Below, one piece after another: positions 24,694 to 32,940 of a DNA stretch of 64,000 bases (positions are counted from its first letter, which is position 1; every line of letters begins with the position of its first letter). The DNA is from an uncultured Bacteroidales bacterium (GTDB taxonomy: Bacteria > Bacteroidota > Bacteroidia > Bacteroidales > Muribaculaceae): NCBI GenBank assembly GCA_958418815.1, contig CATZGB010000008.1, positions 1-64,000 on the forward strand, written 5' to 3'. The notes below the pieces were generated by a model. That model saw nothing but the letters and a program-made list of their open reading frames with translations. It had not been told where the DNA came from and made no database searches. Both the position numbers and the translations under genes were made by a program.

Positions 24694-25476
24694 TTATACA
24701 GGATTGGTAAAGAGGTCTGAGTATGGTGTGCAGTGTTTGACAAGCGTTTCAGGACTATAACCGCTCAGCTCCTTGAAATTTCTTATAAAGTGAGACTGGT
24801 CGGAGTAACCGCATTCGGCGGCAATTCCGGCATAGTTGCTTTCTCCCTTCTGCATCAGTGACAAAGCCTTTTGAAACCGCACGATGCGTCCATATTCTTT
24901 CGGATTCATGCCGACCGTATCCCGGAAAATCCTTTCAAACTGTCGTTTACTCAGACATGCGCTATCAGCAAGAGCGTTCACCGACGTAGTGGGAGCGCGA
25001 AACAATGTGCCGATTGTCGAGCCCACACGGCTGATATTCAAAGCCGGTCGAATCTTCGATGTCAGAAAATCCTCCAGTATGTCAATACATCCCCTGGTAA
25101 TCGTGCAGTCGAAAATCCTCTGAGCAATTTCATTCAGCTGCCTATTCCCAATGTCATAACCGGAGATTTCAAGATTGTAGAATGCCGATGGCGGAGTGTC
25201 GATAAACATCCCGATGGTATGTGGGTAGAAAACCGCCACTATCATTTCCAGTCTTCCGTCTGATTGAATATGTGCGAAGAAATTCACCTGACCGCTAATC
25301 GTAAATTGCGACTGGCTCTTGTCAAGTTCCGGTATGTAAAGCGGCGATTTCTTGTGAAATATAATCTGCGGACAACCGATAGGAAATGTCAGGATGCTGA
25401 AAGGCTCATCGCCTTTCAGTACCCAATAGTAGCGCACATATGGGCGCAGCTCCTCTCTCGGTTGATAAATTCTCAT
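24694..25476 (-). CDS. AraC-family transcriptional regulator
   Basis: A 260-residue regulator. The N-terminal half (about 1-150) has the DUF6597-type sensor pattern (YQPREELRPYVRYYWVL and FPIGCPQIIFHKKSP). The C-terminal half (about 160-255) is the double helix-turn-helix domain, with LADSACLSKRQFERIFRDTVGMNPKEY and GIAAECGYSDQSHFIRNFKELSGYSPE. The neighbouring CatA-like gene is a possible target. The stop lies 58 bases from that gene's start. Confidence 0.9.
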   Translation of the reverse strand: MRIYQPREELRPYVRYYWVLKGDEPFSILTFPIGCPQIIFHKKSPLYIPELDKSQSQFTISGQVNFFAHIQSDGRLEMIVAVFYPHTIGMFIDTPPSAFYNLEISGYDIGNRQLNEIAQRIFDCTITRGCIDILEDFLTSKIRPALNISRVGSTIGTLFRAPTTSVNALADSACLSKRQFERIFRDTVGMNPKEYGRIVRFQKALSLMQKGESNYAGIAAECGYSDQSHFIRNFKELSGYSPETLVKHCTPYSDLFTNPV

Positions 25477-25505
25477 CAGTTTTTTGGGAGAGACCTACTT
25501 TGCTC

Positions 25506-26054
25506 TTAATCTTCAAACCAGTAGTCAATATCGGGATTATACTTTTGGCCGATAAGTTGTTCTTCGTCAAAGTCCATATCAAGATACCCGTCATCATCCA
25601 AAAAATAGATTTTTTCCTTATAGCAAGCGATTATAGTACGAAGAAAGTCCTCAAAAGAATGATGAATCTTTGTTGGCCCATCAGCATCGTGTTCTATCAG
25701 GAAAATTCCGTTTTCTTTACCTTCCGATACTTTCAACGCATAAAAATCTGATGAATAATTCACAAGGATTGGATAATACTTATCTTCTCCATTAGGAATC
25801 ATTTCCTTTACAGACTGCGTAAAACTTTCGTATTCAGCAGCCCTAATGAGAAGATAACCGGGTAAGAAATCCATCAATCGTTGATCTTCAATTTCATAGT
25901 ATGTACCACTTACTTTAGAGTACAATATATTTAATGATTCCGGGAGAATTAAAGACGACTCTTTATCCTTAGCAATACTCAAGGAATAACCCGGTCTTAA
26001 TTCATCCGACAGACTAATAAATTCATCTATTAAATAAGAAATTTCTTTTTTCAT
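25506..26054 (-). CDS. SMI1/KNR4 (SUKH)-like protein
   Basis: A 182-residue acidic protein. The pattern LPESLNILYSKVSG, then FLPGYLLI, then a YYPILVNYSSDFYALK core and HHSFEDFLRTII, fits the SUKH superfamily, many of whose members are immunity proteins against toxin nucleases and deaminases. No toxin gene adjoins it. Its coding sequence is visibly richer in A/T than its flanks, which suggests transfer. It is the last gene of a loose minus-strand run. Confidence 0.6.
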   Translation of the reverse strand: MKKEISYLIDEFISLSDELRPGYSLSIAKDKESSLILPESLNILYSKVSGTYYEIEDQRLMDFLPGYLLIRAAEYESFTQSVKEMIPNGEDKYYPILVNYSSDFYALKVSEGKENGIFLIEHDADGPTKIHHSFEDFLRTIIACYKEKIYFLDDDGYLDMDFDEEQLIGQKYNPDIDYWFED

Positions 26055-26109
26055 TCAATTTTTATTTCGTGATACAACATGATGCAAATGTTCGGAAGCC
26101 AACTACTCC

Positions 26110-26616
26110 TTATGGAATGTTGAGCAGCTTGTTATCTACCTCATTTGACTTTTTATTATAAAATGCAAAATTCTCTTCTACAAAAGTAATTAAAACATTT
26201 TTTGCAGGAACAGCAATCAACATATTATCATCATCCGGGTAGCAGAAATCAGTCCAATACGTGAGAAAAACATCACCAAAAGTGATAATCGAACAGTTAC
26301 TACCCCAAAACAATATAATTTTATCATTGGCTTCTAAAAAAGGGGATAAACTTATATGATAATTGATTTTGTTCCAGTCAACAGATAGAGTTGATATTTT
26401 ATTCAGACCATCCCAAAACGAATCAGGCAATCTAAATAAGTGACCTTTCTTAGAATTTGTTATTTCAGTCCTTTTTCTTATTGAGTCGTTTTTATTGTTG
26501 ATGAAGATTTTTTCAAGACTATATTCATCAATAATAACTTGATTTTGATTGAAGAATCTCCAACCAACATCGCTTTTTCTTAATAATTTGATTACCTTTT
26601 CTTTTCTCATTTCCAT
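26110..26616 (-). CDS. uncharacterised A/T-rich gene between two SUKH-like genes
   Basis: A 168-residue protein with no domain I can name. It is lysine- and asparagine-rich at the N-terminus, has a hydrophobic beta-rich middle (KIILFWGSNCSIITFGDVFLTYW) and an acidic loop CYPDDDNML. There are no signal peptide or membrane helices. The low G+C and its place between two SUKH-like genes suggest a third immunity-type protein; this is inference from context. Confidence 0.6.
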   Translation of the reverse strand: MEMRKEKVIKLLRKSDVGWRFFNQNQVIIDEYSLEKIFINNKNDSIRKRTEITNSKKGHLFRLPDSFWDGLNKISTLSVDWNKINYHISLSPFLEANDKIILFWGSNCSIITFGDVFLTYWTDFCYPDDDNMLIAVPAKNVLITFVEENFAFYNKKSNEVDNKLLNIP

Positions 26617-26695
26617 ATTTTGGAAGTGGTCGATAATATCCGGCGGATAATCGACCTTTTGGGGAGATTTATCCGCTTGTTATGTGCCTTATTTA

Positions 26696-27229
26696 TCATT
26701 CTGCTTCGTATTCTTCAGCACTTTTAAGGCCTCGTATGAAGTCCTCAAAATTTTCTGCTAAAGGAGTTATTTTGAAATCAGATTCTTGGTCGATATGCAC
26801 AACTTTTGGTTCTCCGATTGGACCACATTCTCGATAATCTAAGAAAACCATATCATGCCCAGCACTCGGACAATCACAAATAACAACTCCAATAGCAGGA
26901 TACCCCCATTCATCAATCATAAACTGACTGCCAATTTCACCACATAGTGAATAGTCCTTTTCCCTACCTATACCATAAATGCCGGTTATAGTAATATGGT
27001 CTTTAGCCCAATTTGTGGGTGAATCAGTAGGGAAGCAAGTATTGAAAGGGATGCCTCCATTATGCTGCTTCATAAGCCATATATAGGACGTCGGCAACTT
27101 GTATCCTAATTCTTTCTCTACATCGGCAATCAGTTCATCAGTGGGGGCATCACTTATATACTCTTCACGAGCATAGTAATTATCATCCCAGAAGTTTGTA
27201 AAATCAAAACCTTCAAATTCTTTTTCCAT
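26696..27229 (-). CDS. SMI1/KNR4 family (SUKH-1) protein
   Basis: A 177-residue protein with the recognisable SUKH-1 sequence: an N-terminal helix with IADVEKELGYKLPTSYIWLMKQHNGG, a GIYGIGREKDYSL segment, then GYPAIGVVICDCPSAGHDMVFLDY and the terminal helix AENFEDFIRGL. Such proteins neutralise toxins in polymorphic toxin systems, but stand-alone copies are common and no toxin is visible here. It lies 74 bases from the SEL1 gene upstream. Confidence 0.85.
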   Translation of the reverse strand: MEKEFEGFDFTNFWDDNYYAREEYISDAPTDELIADVEKELGYKLPTSYIWLMKQHNGGIPFNTCFPTDSPTNWAKDHITITGIYGIGREKDYSLCGEIGSQFMIDEWGYPAIGVVICDCPSAGHDMVFLDYRECGPIGEPKVVHIDQESDFKITPLAENFEDFIRGLKSAEEYEAE

Positions 27230-27303
27230 ATCCTATTTTTTATTTTGTGGCACATGATGTAATTCACCTAACGGACTTTTGATGTTGCTCTTGAAAGCGT
27301 CAG

Positions 27304-28482
27304 CTATGATCTTTTGAAGTCTCTGAATTTCTTGTTGTTCAGCGCATTCTCGGCGGCGATGTTGCCGTTTTCGGCGGCAAGCCGAATCCATTCGTAAGCC
27401 TGGCGGAAGTCGGTTTCCACGCCAAGACCTTTCATATATATGTTGCCTATTTCGTACTGTGCCACGCTGACTTCATGGTTGTATTTTCCGTATAAGTTGC
27501 GGCGGGAGGCAATCTGCCGATAGAGTTTCATAGCCTCGGCGTAGTCTTTTTCTCCGCCGATACCGCTTTTATAACACTGGGCAAGCAGTAGTTTCGACAT
27601 TACATCGCCCGCTTCGGCTCCTTTTTGATACCACTCGAGTGCCTTGCCCCAGTCCTTTTCAACACCGCGCCCGTCAAAGTATGCGCCGCCGATGCAGTGG
27701 TAAGCGTCTTTGTAGCCCATTTCGGCGGCTTTCATAAAGCAGTCAAATGACTTCCGAAGAGCTTCTTCAGTCGCCTCACTGTAATATATCATTCCGAGGT
27801 TAAACCATGCGTCGGCATCCTTCTCTTCTTCAGCCACTTCGGTATACAACTGAGCGGCGGTTTCTTCGTGATTATCATCATATTCGACAATCTCCAACAC
27901 TTCATCGGGAACCCCCGTACCCCATGACAGAATATCGGCAATACGCTTCTTGGTCGCCATATCGCCTTTGTCGGCTCGCGCTTTCAGGATTTCAACCCAG
28001 CGGTAGTACCATTTGCAGGCAATCTTCACTCCCTCTTCGCGGTCGATGTCAGCGGGACAGTCATAGGCATAGAGTTTCATCAGTGCCTGGGCCGCGCTTG
28101 CCACACCCTTGGCGGCTTTTGCCTCCAGTATCTCAATCCAGCGGTAATGCCATTTGTGTGTAAAGTCTTTTTTAGCCTGCGCACTGATTGTCTCATCGTC
28201 GCCAAAATCGTAGCGATAGAGATTTGCCAACGCCTCGGCAGCCTTGTCGCTCCCTTTGTCGGCAGCTTTTTCAAACCAGTAAATCGCTTTCTGATTATCA
28301 CATTGATGATGATACCCCCACGAGTAATACCGTCCGAGCATATATTGCGCTTTGGTGTTGCCCTTTTCGGCTAAGGGTGAGATGGCATTGACGGCCTGCA
28401 GCGCCAGTTCATCGTCGCCCTCCCCGGCATACAGGCTGGAGAAGCGTTGTATGATTTTATAATATTCTGTCAGTTGGTTCAT
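27304..28482 (-). CDS. SEL1-repeat protein
   Basis: A 392-residue protein of tandem SEL1-like helical pairs, the first at about 39-70 (AEKGNTKAQYMLGRYYSWG) and others at about 75-105, 240-275, 276-311, 312-350 and 350-385. These 36-residue units build a protein-binding solenoid. There is no signal peptide, so it is probably cytoplasmic. It is the last gene of a close-packed run that contains two more SEL1 genes. Its partner is unknown. Confidence 0.88.
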   Translation of the reverse strand: MNQLTEYYKIIQRFSSLYAGEGDDELALQAVNAISPLAEKGNTKAQYMLGRYYSWGYHHQCDNQKAIYWFEKAADKGSDKAAEALANLYRYDFGDDETISAQAKKDFTHKWHYRWIEILEAKAAKGVASAAQALMKLYAYDCPADIDREEGVKIACKWYYRWVEILKARADKGDMATKKRIADILSWGTGVPDEVLEIVEYDDNHEETAAQLYTEVAEEEKDADAWFNLGMIYYSEATEEALRKSFDCFMKAAEMGYKDAYHCIGGAYFDGRGVEKDWGKALEWYQKGAEAGDVMSKLLLAQCYKSGIGGEKDYAEAMKLYRQIASRRNLYGKYNHEVSVAQYEIGNIYMKGLGVETDFRQAYEWIRLAAENGNIAAENALNNKKFRDFKRS

Positions 28483-28493
28483 TGTAGTATGTT

Positions 28494-29105
28494 TTATTTT
28501 TCAAAGTTATTAAATATACCGGATTTAAGAGTGCTTTCGGCATCTCGGTTGCCTTTCTTGGCGGCAAGCCGGAAATATTTGGCAGCTTTTTTCAAATCAA
28601 CCGGCACGCCCAACCCTTCAAGATATATGTTGCCGATTTCATACAGTGCCTTGCCGATGCCGTCAGCGTATCTCTGCCAATAGCGACCGGTGCGTTCCGC
28701 CAGATGCAGGTATTGCTCCATCGCCTTTGAATAATTGACCTTGCAGCCTGTACCGTGCTTATAACAGTCTGCCAACTTCAGTATGGCGTTTATCTCCCCC
28801 ATGTCAGCACCTTTGCGATACCAGCGGAAAGCCATGACCGGATTCTGTTTCACTCCCAGCCCGTCCATATAGGCATCTCCCATCTTAACAAAGGCTTCGT
28901 CATAATTCATCGCTGCGGCTTTCTTGAAACATGTGAAGGCTTTTTTGTAGTTAGCCAACTCTTGATATGCTTGCCCCATCATATACCAAGCCTCATCCTT
29001 CATGCAGAAAGGCTCGTCGCTTTCGATGGTTTCGTTATAACGCCTTATTGCTTCTTTGATGTAGCTGACTTTGTATTCTGTTATATCCTCTGATTGATTG
29101 TTCAT
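28494..29105 (-). CDS. SEL1-repeat protein
   Basis: A 203-residue protein with a TPR-like N-terminal unit (MMGQAYQELANYKKAFTCFKKAAAMN) and at least three SEL1 units, for example AFVKMGDAYMDGLGVKQNPVMAFRWYRKGAD. No signal peptide. The start overlaps the upstream P-loop gene by 4 bases and the stop lies 11 bases from the next SEL1 gene, so all are co-transcribed. Likely a scaffold protein in the cytoplasm; function unknown. Confidence 0.87.
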   Translation of the reverse strand: MNNQSEDITEYKVSYIKEAIRRYNETIESDEPFCMKDEAWYMMGQAYQELANYKKAFTCFKKAAAMNYDEAFVKMGDAYMDGLGVKQNPVMAFRWYRKGADMGEINAILKLADCYKHGTGCKVNYSKAMEQYLHLAERTGRYWQRYADGIGKALYEIGNIYLEGLGVPVDLKKAAKYFRLAAKKGNRDAESTLKSGIFNNFEK

Positions 29106-29596
29106 TGCGTAATGGAATTAATAAAATTATCAGCTTCTTCTCTTGTGTGAAAAACTATTATTTTTACCTTTTCCTTATATTCAGAAAGCAAGGAGTTGAT
29201 AACAGGTAGTTGCTGCATCGGGAAATCTATAATCCATTGGCGAAACTCCTCATTCATCGTCTCATCTGTCCAAGGCATATCTTCACGCTCTTTGCCGATC
29301 CGTTCCTCTGCCCCAGCAAGACACACATCCGTAGGTAAATCAAAGAAAAACACGGTGTCGCAATTTTGCAGTCTAAAGGGAATTGTATGAAGATAGTTCC
29401 CGTCAATAATCCATTCGTTGCCGGATGTTATCATCTCAAGACGTGTGGCAAATTCATCTCTGCTTAACGTTGTGCGGTCAGGCAAGTGCCAGATCATGTC
29501 AAGATAATATAAAGGCAAGCCCGTCTTGGCCGACAGCTTTCTTGCAAAAGTACTTTTGCCGGCTCTGGGGCATCCTATGATAATGACCTTCTTCAT
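29102..29596 (-). CDS. P-loop kinase-like protein, FlaR / adenylate-kinase-like
   Basis: A 164-residue nucleotide-binding protein. The P-loop GCPRAGKST is at residues 8-16, and DMIWHLPDRT followed by EWIIDGNYLHTIPFRLQNCDTVFFFDLP is the characteristic core of the so-called DNA topology modulation (FlaR) proteins, a P-loop family of unproven substrate. It overlaps the downstream SEL1 gene by 4 bases and follows the gene upstream by one base. Confidence 0.8.
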   Translation of the reverse strand: MKKVIIIGCPRAGKSTFARKLSAKTGLPLYYLDMIWHLPDRTTLSRDEFATRLEMITSGNEWIIDGNYLHTIPFRLQNCDTVFFFDLPTDVCLAGAEERIGKEREDMPWTDETMNEEFRQWIIDFPMQQLPVINSLLSEYKEKVKIIVFHTREEADNFINSITQ

Positions 29597-29597
29597 C

Positions 29598-30374
29598 TTA
29601 TTTTAAAATCTCTCCGATGAGTTTATCCAGCGGTTTGTGGCTGATGCCGTATTCCTCGATGACGCCTGCTTTCAAGGCTTCGTAAAGAAGTGCGCCGTCC
29701 TCGTCCGACAACCGCTGCATATCGGCTTTCGAGACGACTCCGTGTTCTTTCAGAATGTCGGCTGTAGCCTGACGCGCGGTTTTAGATACTGCCTTTATCC
29801 GCTCTTTCAATGCGGGAAGCGCATTGCGGGATTCGATATTGCCTTTTTCGGCATATTCCTCGATGATGCGGTTTATCCATTTCAGGTCATCCTTGTCTCC
29901 GCGCAAGGCTATCGATAGCAGAGTATGCACAGGAGTTTCCGGTTGAACGTCTATATCTTCAAGATAGTCAACCCACCATATTGCATTTCCTTTTGTGATT
30001 TCCTTATCGAGTCGTCCAAGCAGGAAAGCGAATCCCGCATCGTCGAACCGATGCACAAGAAGTTTATGATAAATGAAATAAGCTGTTTTGCGGACATCTC
30101 TTCCTTCATCGCCGGGATGTTCACAGATAATATCTTCCAGCACCGGCGGAAGCGACATATCCGTTAGACTCCGGGCTTCTTGCCACGCCGCCCATTGCGC
30201 TGTCCCCTCATAAAATCCCTTTGCCTCCGGGTCGGGGGTAATCATCCTGTCTATCAGGTCTAAAACGGCTTCTTTCGTGATAGCCCGTATCGTTTTCGGC
30301 TCAATATTTACGTCATTAAGCCGCAAGTGGGTGCTGTTTTCAGTAAATAGTTGCAACTCTGCCTTTACATTCAT
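29598..30374 (-). CDS. uncharacterised helical protein in the SEL1 operon
   Basis: A 258-residue, mostly helical and acidic protein that I do not recognise. The middle (about 90-200) looks like irregular helical repeats of HEAT type (FAFLLGRLDKEITKGNAIWWVDYLED, LLSIALRGDKDDLKWINRIIEEY). There is no signal peptide or membrane helix. It overlaps the flavoprotein gene upstream by 4 bases, so expression is coupled. Confidence 0.65.
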   Translation of the reverse strand: MNVKAELQLFTENSTHLRLNDVNIEPKTIRAITKEAVLDLIDRMITPDPEAKGFYEGTAQWAAWQEARSLTDMSLPPVLEDIICEHPGDEGRDVRKTAYFIYHKLLVHRFDDAGFAFLLGRLDKEITKGNAIWWVDYLEDIDVQPETPVHTLLSIALRGDKDDLKWINRIIEEYAEKGNIESRNALPALKERIKAVSKTARQATADILKEHGVVSKADMQRLSDEDGALLYEALKAGVIEEYGISHKPLDKLIGEILK

Positions 30375-30940
30375 AATCTGATTTTTTTAAGAACAAAACT
30401 CATATTCTCGCCGAGGTTACGCATATTAGCCATACCTTCCTCATCGTTGAGTACATCACCGATGTTCTTACCATAAACCATATTCCAATATGTCGAGCCT
30501 ACGACAATCATCTCTTTGTTGAGCATAAAGTGATTCATCGTGTCGACCGTCGTCATTCCGCCACCACGACGCACCGCAGCAACCGACGCACCTATCTTAT
30601 GGCGTAGAATTCCCGGATTGGTTGCAACGACAACTCCTCCACGCTCCAGAAAGGCTTTCATCTTTGCGGACACATCAGCGGAATATACCGGAGATCCGAG
30701 AACAATGCCGTCTGCATCTGCCATACGGCTGAATATCTCTGCAAATCCATCATTCGCAAACACACAGTTGCCTCTGCCTTTACAAGCAAAGCATCCGCGA
30801 CATGGCAGTATTTCATAATCAGCCAATTGTATCAGCTCACATTCGATACCCTCTTTATTGAGTTCATCAAAGACCTTGCTGATAATCAAGGCGGTATTGC
30901 CGTTTTTTCGGGCACTTCCGTTGATACCGATTACCTTCAT
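30371..30940 (-). CDS. iron-sulfur flavoprotein (NADPH-dependent FMN reductase family)
   Basis: A 189-residue flavodoxin-fold protein. GINGSARKNGNTA (4-16) is the FMN phosphate loop. CRGCFACKGRGNC has the CX2CX2CX5C spacing of the compact [4Fe-4S] motif of iron-sulfur flavoproteins. LGSPVYSADVSAKMKAFLERG is the second flavin-binding segment. It probably transfers electrons between NAD(P)H, or another donor, and small acceptors. It overlaps the tautomerase gene upstream and the unknown gene downstream by 4 bases each. Confidence 0.87.
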   Translation of the reverse strand: MKVIGINGSARKNGNTALIISKVFDELNKEGIECELIQLADYEILPCRGCFACKGRGNCVFANDGFAEIFSRMADADGIVLGSPVYSADVSAKMKAFLERGGVVVATNPGILRHKIGASVAAVRRGGGMTTVDTMNHFMLNKEMIVVGSTYWNMVYGKNIGDVLNDEEGMANMRNLGENMSFVLKKIRL

Positions 30941-31137
30941 TGCTTGTAGTTGCGTTTTATCTCGTCGATTGATTTGCCGCCGATACCGAAGTTTTCATCC
31001 GGCAGTTCTTTGATAGTAACTGTGAAGAACTGCTCCGGGATATTGGTTATCTCGGAGGCTGTTGCAGTCAGTCGCTCAATCAATTGCTTCTTCTGTTCAG
31101 CGGTCAGTTTGCCGCTCTCAATTGATATGTAGGGCAT
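30937..31137 (-). CDS. 4-oxalocrotonate tautomerase family protein
   Basis: A 66-residue member of the tautomerase superfamily. Removal of methionine exposes the catalytic P1 (PYISIESGKLT). R-containing IERLTATASEI and the PEQFFTVTIKELPDENFGIGG strand fit the small hexameric 4-OT group. Substrate unknown. A decayed second copy of its 5' end lies 4.4 kb upstream. It overlaps the flavoprotein gene by 4 bases. Confidence 0.85.
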   Translation of the reverse strand: MPYISIESGKLTAEQKKQLIERLTATASEITNIPEQFFTVTIKELPDENFGIGGKSIDEIKRNYKQ

Positions 31138-31139
31138 TG

Positions 31140-31454
31140 TTACTTTTTCTTTGATTTCGGGATTGGCAGTTCTTCCCAGAGGGCTTCAATTATTTTGAGG
31201 ACTTTGTGGGAGTCGGTAAAATCAAGAATATAGGCTTCCTTTGCTCCCTGATATGGACAGCCGCATTCGGCATCTGCCATCAAGGGGGCAATGCATGGCA
31301 ATTTCTTGACGTAAGCGATATTGTCGCAGGCAGTGATTACACATTTTTCATTTACGTAAATGATGTAATCACCCATCATCTTGCGACTGCGTACTTCGCC
31401 TAATGGCGTAAGCATATCGCAGATGAATTCAATAAATTCAGAGGTACACGCCAT
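31140..31454 (-). CDS. TfoX/Sxy N-terminal-domain protein
   Basis: A 104-residue protein with the TfoX N-terminal pattern: EFIEFICDMLTPLGEVRSRKMMGDYIIYVNEKCV, followed by CDNIAYVKKL. Stand-alone TfoX_N proteins are common in Bacteroidetes and usually are not competence regulators. The start at MACTSEF is next to the DJ-1 stop codon; a longer frame would run 114 bases into that gene. The tautomerase gene follows after 2 bases. Confidence 0.78.
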   Translation of the reverse strand: MACTSEFIEFICDMLTPLGEVRSRKMMGDYIIYVNEKCVITACDNIAYVKKLPCIAPLMADAECGCPYQGAKEAYILDFTDSHKVLKIIEALWEELPIPKSKKK

Positions 31455-31458
31455 AGTC

Positions 31459-32067
31459 TTATTCGTGGAAAAGAGCGCAAAATCCCTGTTTGTTGAACTG
31501 ATAGTACATCTCGATTCGTTCCGGTGTATCGTTTTCGAGCAACATAAGTAACTCTTTTGCAAATTCAAGGGTTGCAGAACCGTTGGCGGTCACCATACTA
31601 CCATCGCTTACGGCTTGCGCGTGGATATACCCGTCGGGATTAGTGTAGTTCTCTCCACCCCAAATTTTCAGTTGGTCCAAACCATTGCCGGTATGTTTCA
31701 CCGCATTGAGGAAACCATACTTTGCCATAAACGATGCAGCATTGCATATCGCACCTACAATCTTTCCTCCTTCAACTGCTTTTTTGACAATTGGCACAAC
31801 CCGTTCAGCAACAGGCGTACTCCACCCGAAACCACCAATCAGCACCAGCGCAGCATAATCGTCGGGCATCGTATCAAACGAATAATCGGGCATTGTGCGG
31901 AACCCACCGATTGATTTCACCGGCTCCAATGTCGGGGCGACCACCTTATTGACATACTTCGGATTTTCCTTCATCGCATATTCATCGGAGGCGATTGCCT
32001 GCGAAAGAAACACCGCCTCATGCGCCGCATAGTCCGGCAGGAGTATATATAGAACTTCGTTATTCAT
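31459..32067 (-). CDS. DJ-1/PfpI (class I glutamine amidotransferase-like) protein
   Basis: A 202-residue DJ-1 superfamily protein with nucleophile C108 in VGAICNAASFMAKYG and acidic E17 in AAHEAVFLSQ. The sequence resembles the YraA/protease-I-like or glyoxalase III-like Bacteroidetes group and is only distantly like the DJ-1 protein coded near 22 kb. No signal peptide. Its start codon lies on the last codons of a decayed SEL1 fragment. The TfoX-like gene follows with a 4-base gap. Confidence 0.85.
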   Translation of the reverse strand: MNNEVLYILLPDYAAHEAVFLSQAIASDEYAMKENPKYVNKVVAPTLEPVKSIGGFRTMPDYSFDTMPDDYAALVLIGGFGWSTPVAERVVPIVKKAVEGGKIVGAICNAASFMAKYGFLNAVKHTGNGLDQLKIWGGENYTNPDGYIHAQAVSDGSMVTANGSATLEFAKELLMLLENDTPERIEMYYQFNKQGFCALFHE

Positions 32068-32228
32068 AATCGTCTGTTACTTTTTCCAACGTTTGAGAAT
32101 GCCTTTGCAAGATTGCGCTCCACGCTAATGCCATTTTCATAGCATTGACCGAGTTGATATTGTGCGGGTGCATAGCCCGATTCAGCCGATTCACGACACT
32201 CGGCGATATCAAACGATTTGTCGGTATA
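32064..32228 (-). pseudogene. fragment of a SEL1-repeat gene
   Basis: Read on the minus strand, this stretch encodes one good SEL1 unit (GYAPAQYQLGQCYENGISVERN, plus flanks) between an upstream TAA and a TGA. It has no start codon and nothing SEL1-like on the other side of the TAA. It is the remnant of a fourth SEL1 gene in this operon. The stop overlaps the start of the DJ-1 gene. The rest of the gap up to 32298 shows nothing. Confidence 0.75.
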
Positions 32229-32298
32229 TTATTCGTGTACTTTATAATGATTCTTTTATTACTCCCTTTTCGGGAAATACGCTATTATTCACCTGCAA

Positions 32299-32931
32299 TC
32301 AACCGTTTTTAATGATTTCTTCAAAAATCATTGCGGATTCCTCCGACAAACGCCGGGTCGCAGCAATGCTTTGAGCCAACACGACTCCTTTTGAATTGAT
32401 TCGTAATGGCTTCTCTTTACTCTTCGGATAACCGAATCTAAGAAGCGGCACAACCTCATCAGGAATGAGGCGCGGCTGGATAACACTGCCACTTTCTCCC
32501 CATACCGCCCATTCGGCACAGCAGTTAAACGGCTCCTGATGCTTGCAATGCGGTTTGTCGCTGGGAATAATCATCGTGAGATTCTCAGGCACACTCCCGA
32601 GACTTTTATATGAAGCGTCTTTTGCACAAAAGAATGAGTCAGAGGCTTTAACGACAACGCCTTCAGGAATAAGGGACCTGTAATGGGCGCCAAGTTCTCT
32701 TACGCAATAGTCGAAGGCTCTTTCCTTACGAGTCACTTCCAGTCGTGCCATTATGTAGAGATGCCTGTCGAGCAATGAGACCGGAAATACGACATCTCCC
32801 ACATTTATAGATGCTATTGACGGCATCCTTGAGTGGATGCTGCCAAACACTACTTTTATAGGCCCTGTGTCATTTGATTTTCTTAGTTCGTCCAACCAGT
32901 CCTGAGGCCAGTAAACAGTATAATATGCCAT
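32299..32931 (-). CDS. uncharacterised protein in the SEL1 operon
   Basis: A 210-residue protein not recognised. It opens with MAYYTVYWPQDWLDELRKS and has a strand-rich segment (VVFGSIHSRMPSIASINVGDVVFPVSL) that could be a PUA/EVE-like or small beta-barrel fold. Cysteines and histidines cluster at KPHCKHQEPFNCC, a possible metal site. No signal peptide. It lies 9 bases after a large SEL1 gene, so the two may act together. The C-terminus is helical. Confidence 0.62.
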   Translation of the reverse strand: MAYYTVYWPQDWLDELRKSNDTGPIKVVFGSIHSRMPSIASINVGDVVFPVSLLDRHLYIMARLEVTRKERAFDYCVRELGAHYRSLIPEGVVVKASDSFFCAKDASYKSLGSVPENLTMIIPSDKPHCKHQEPFNCCAEWAVWGESGSVIQPRLIPDEVVPLLRFGYPKSKEKPLRINSKGVVLAQSIAATRRLSEESAMIFEEIIKNG

Positions 32932-32940
32932 AATCTGATG

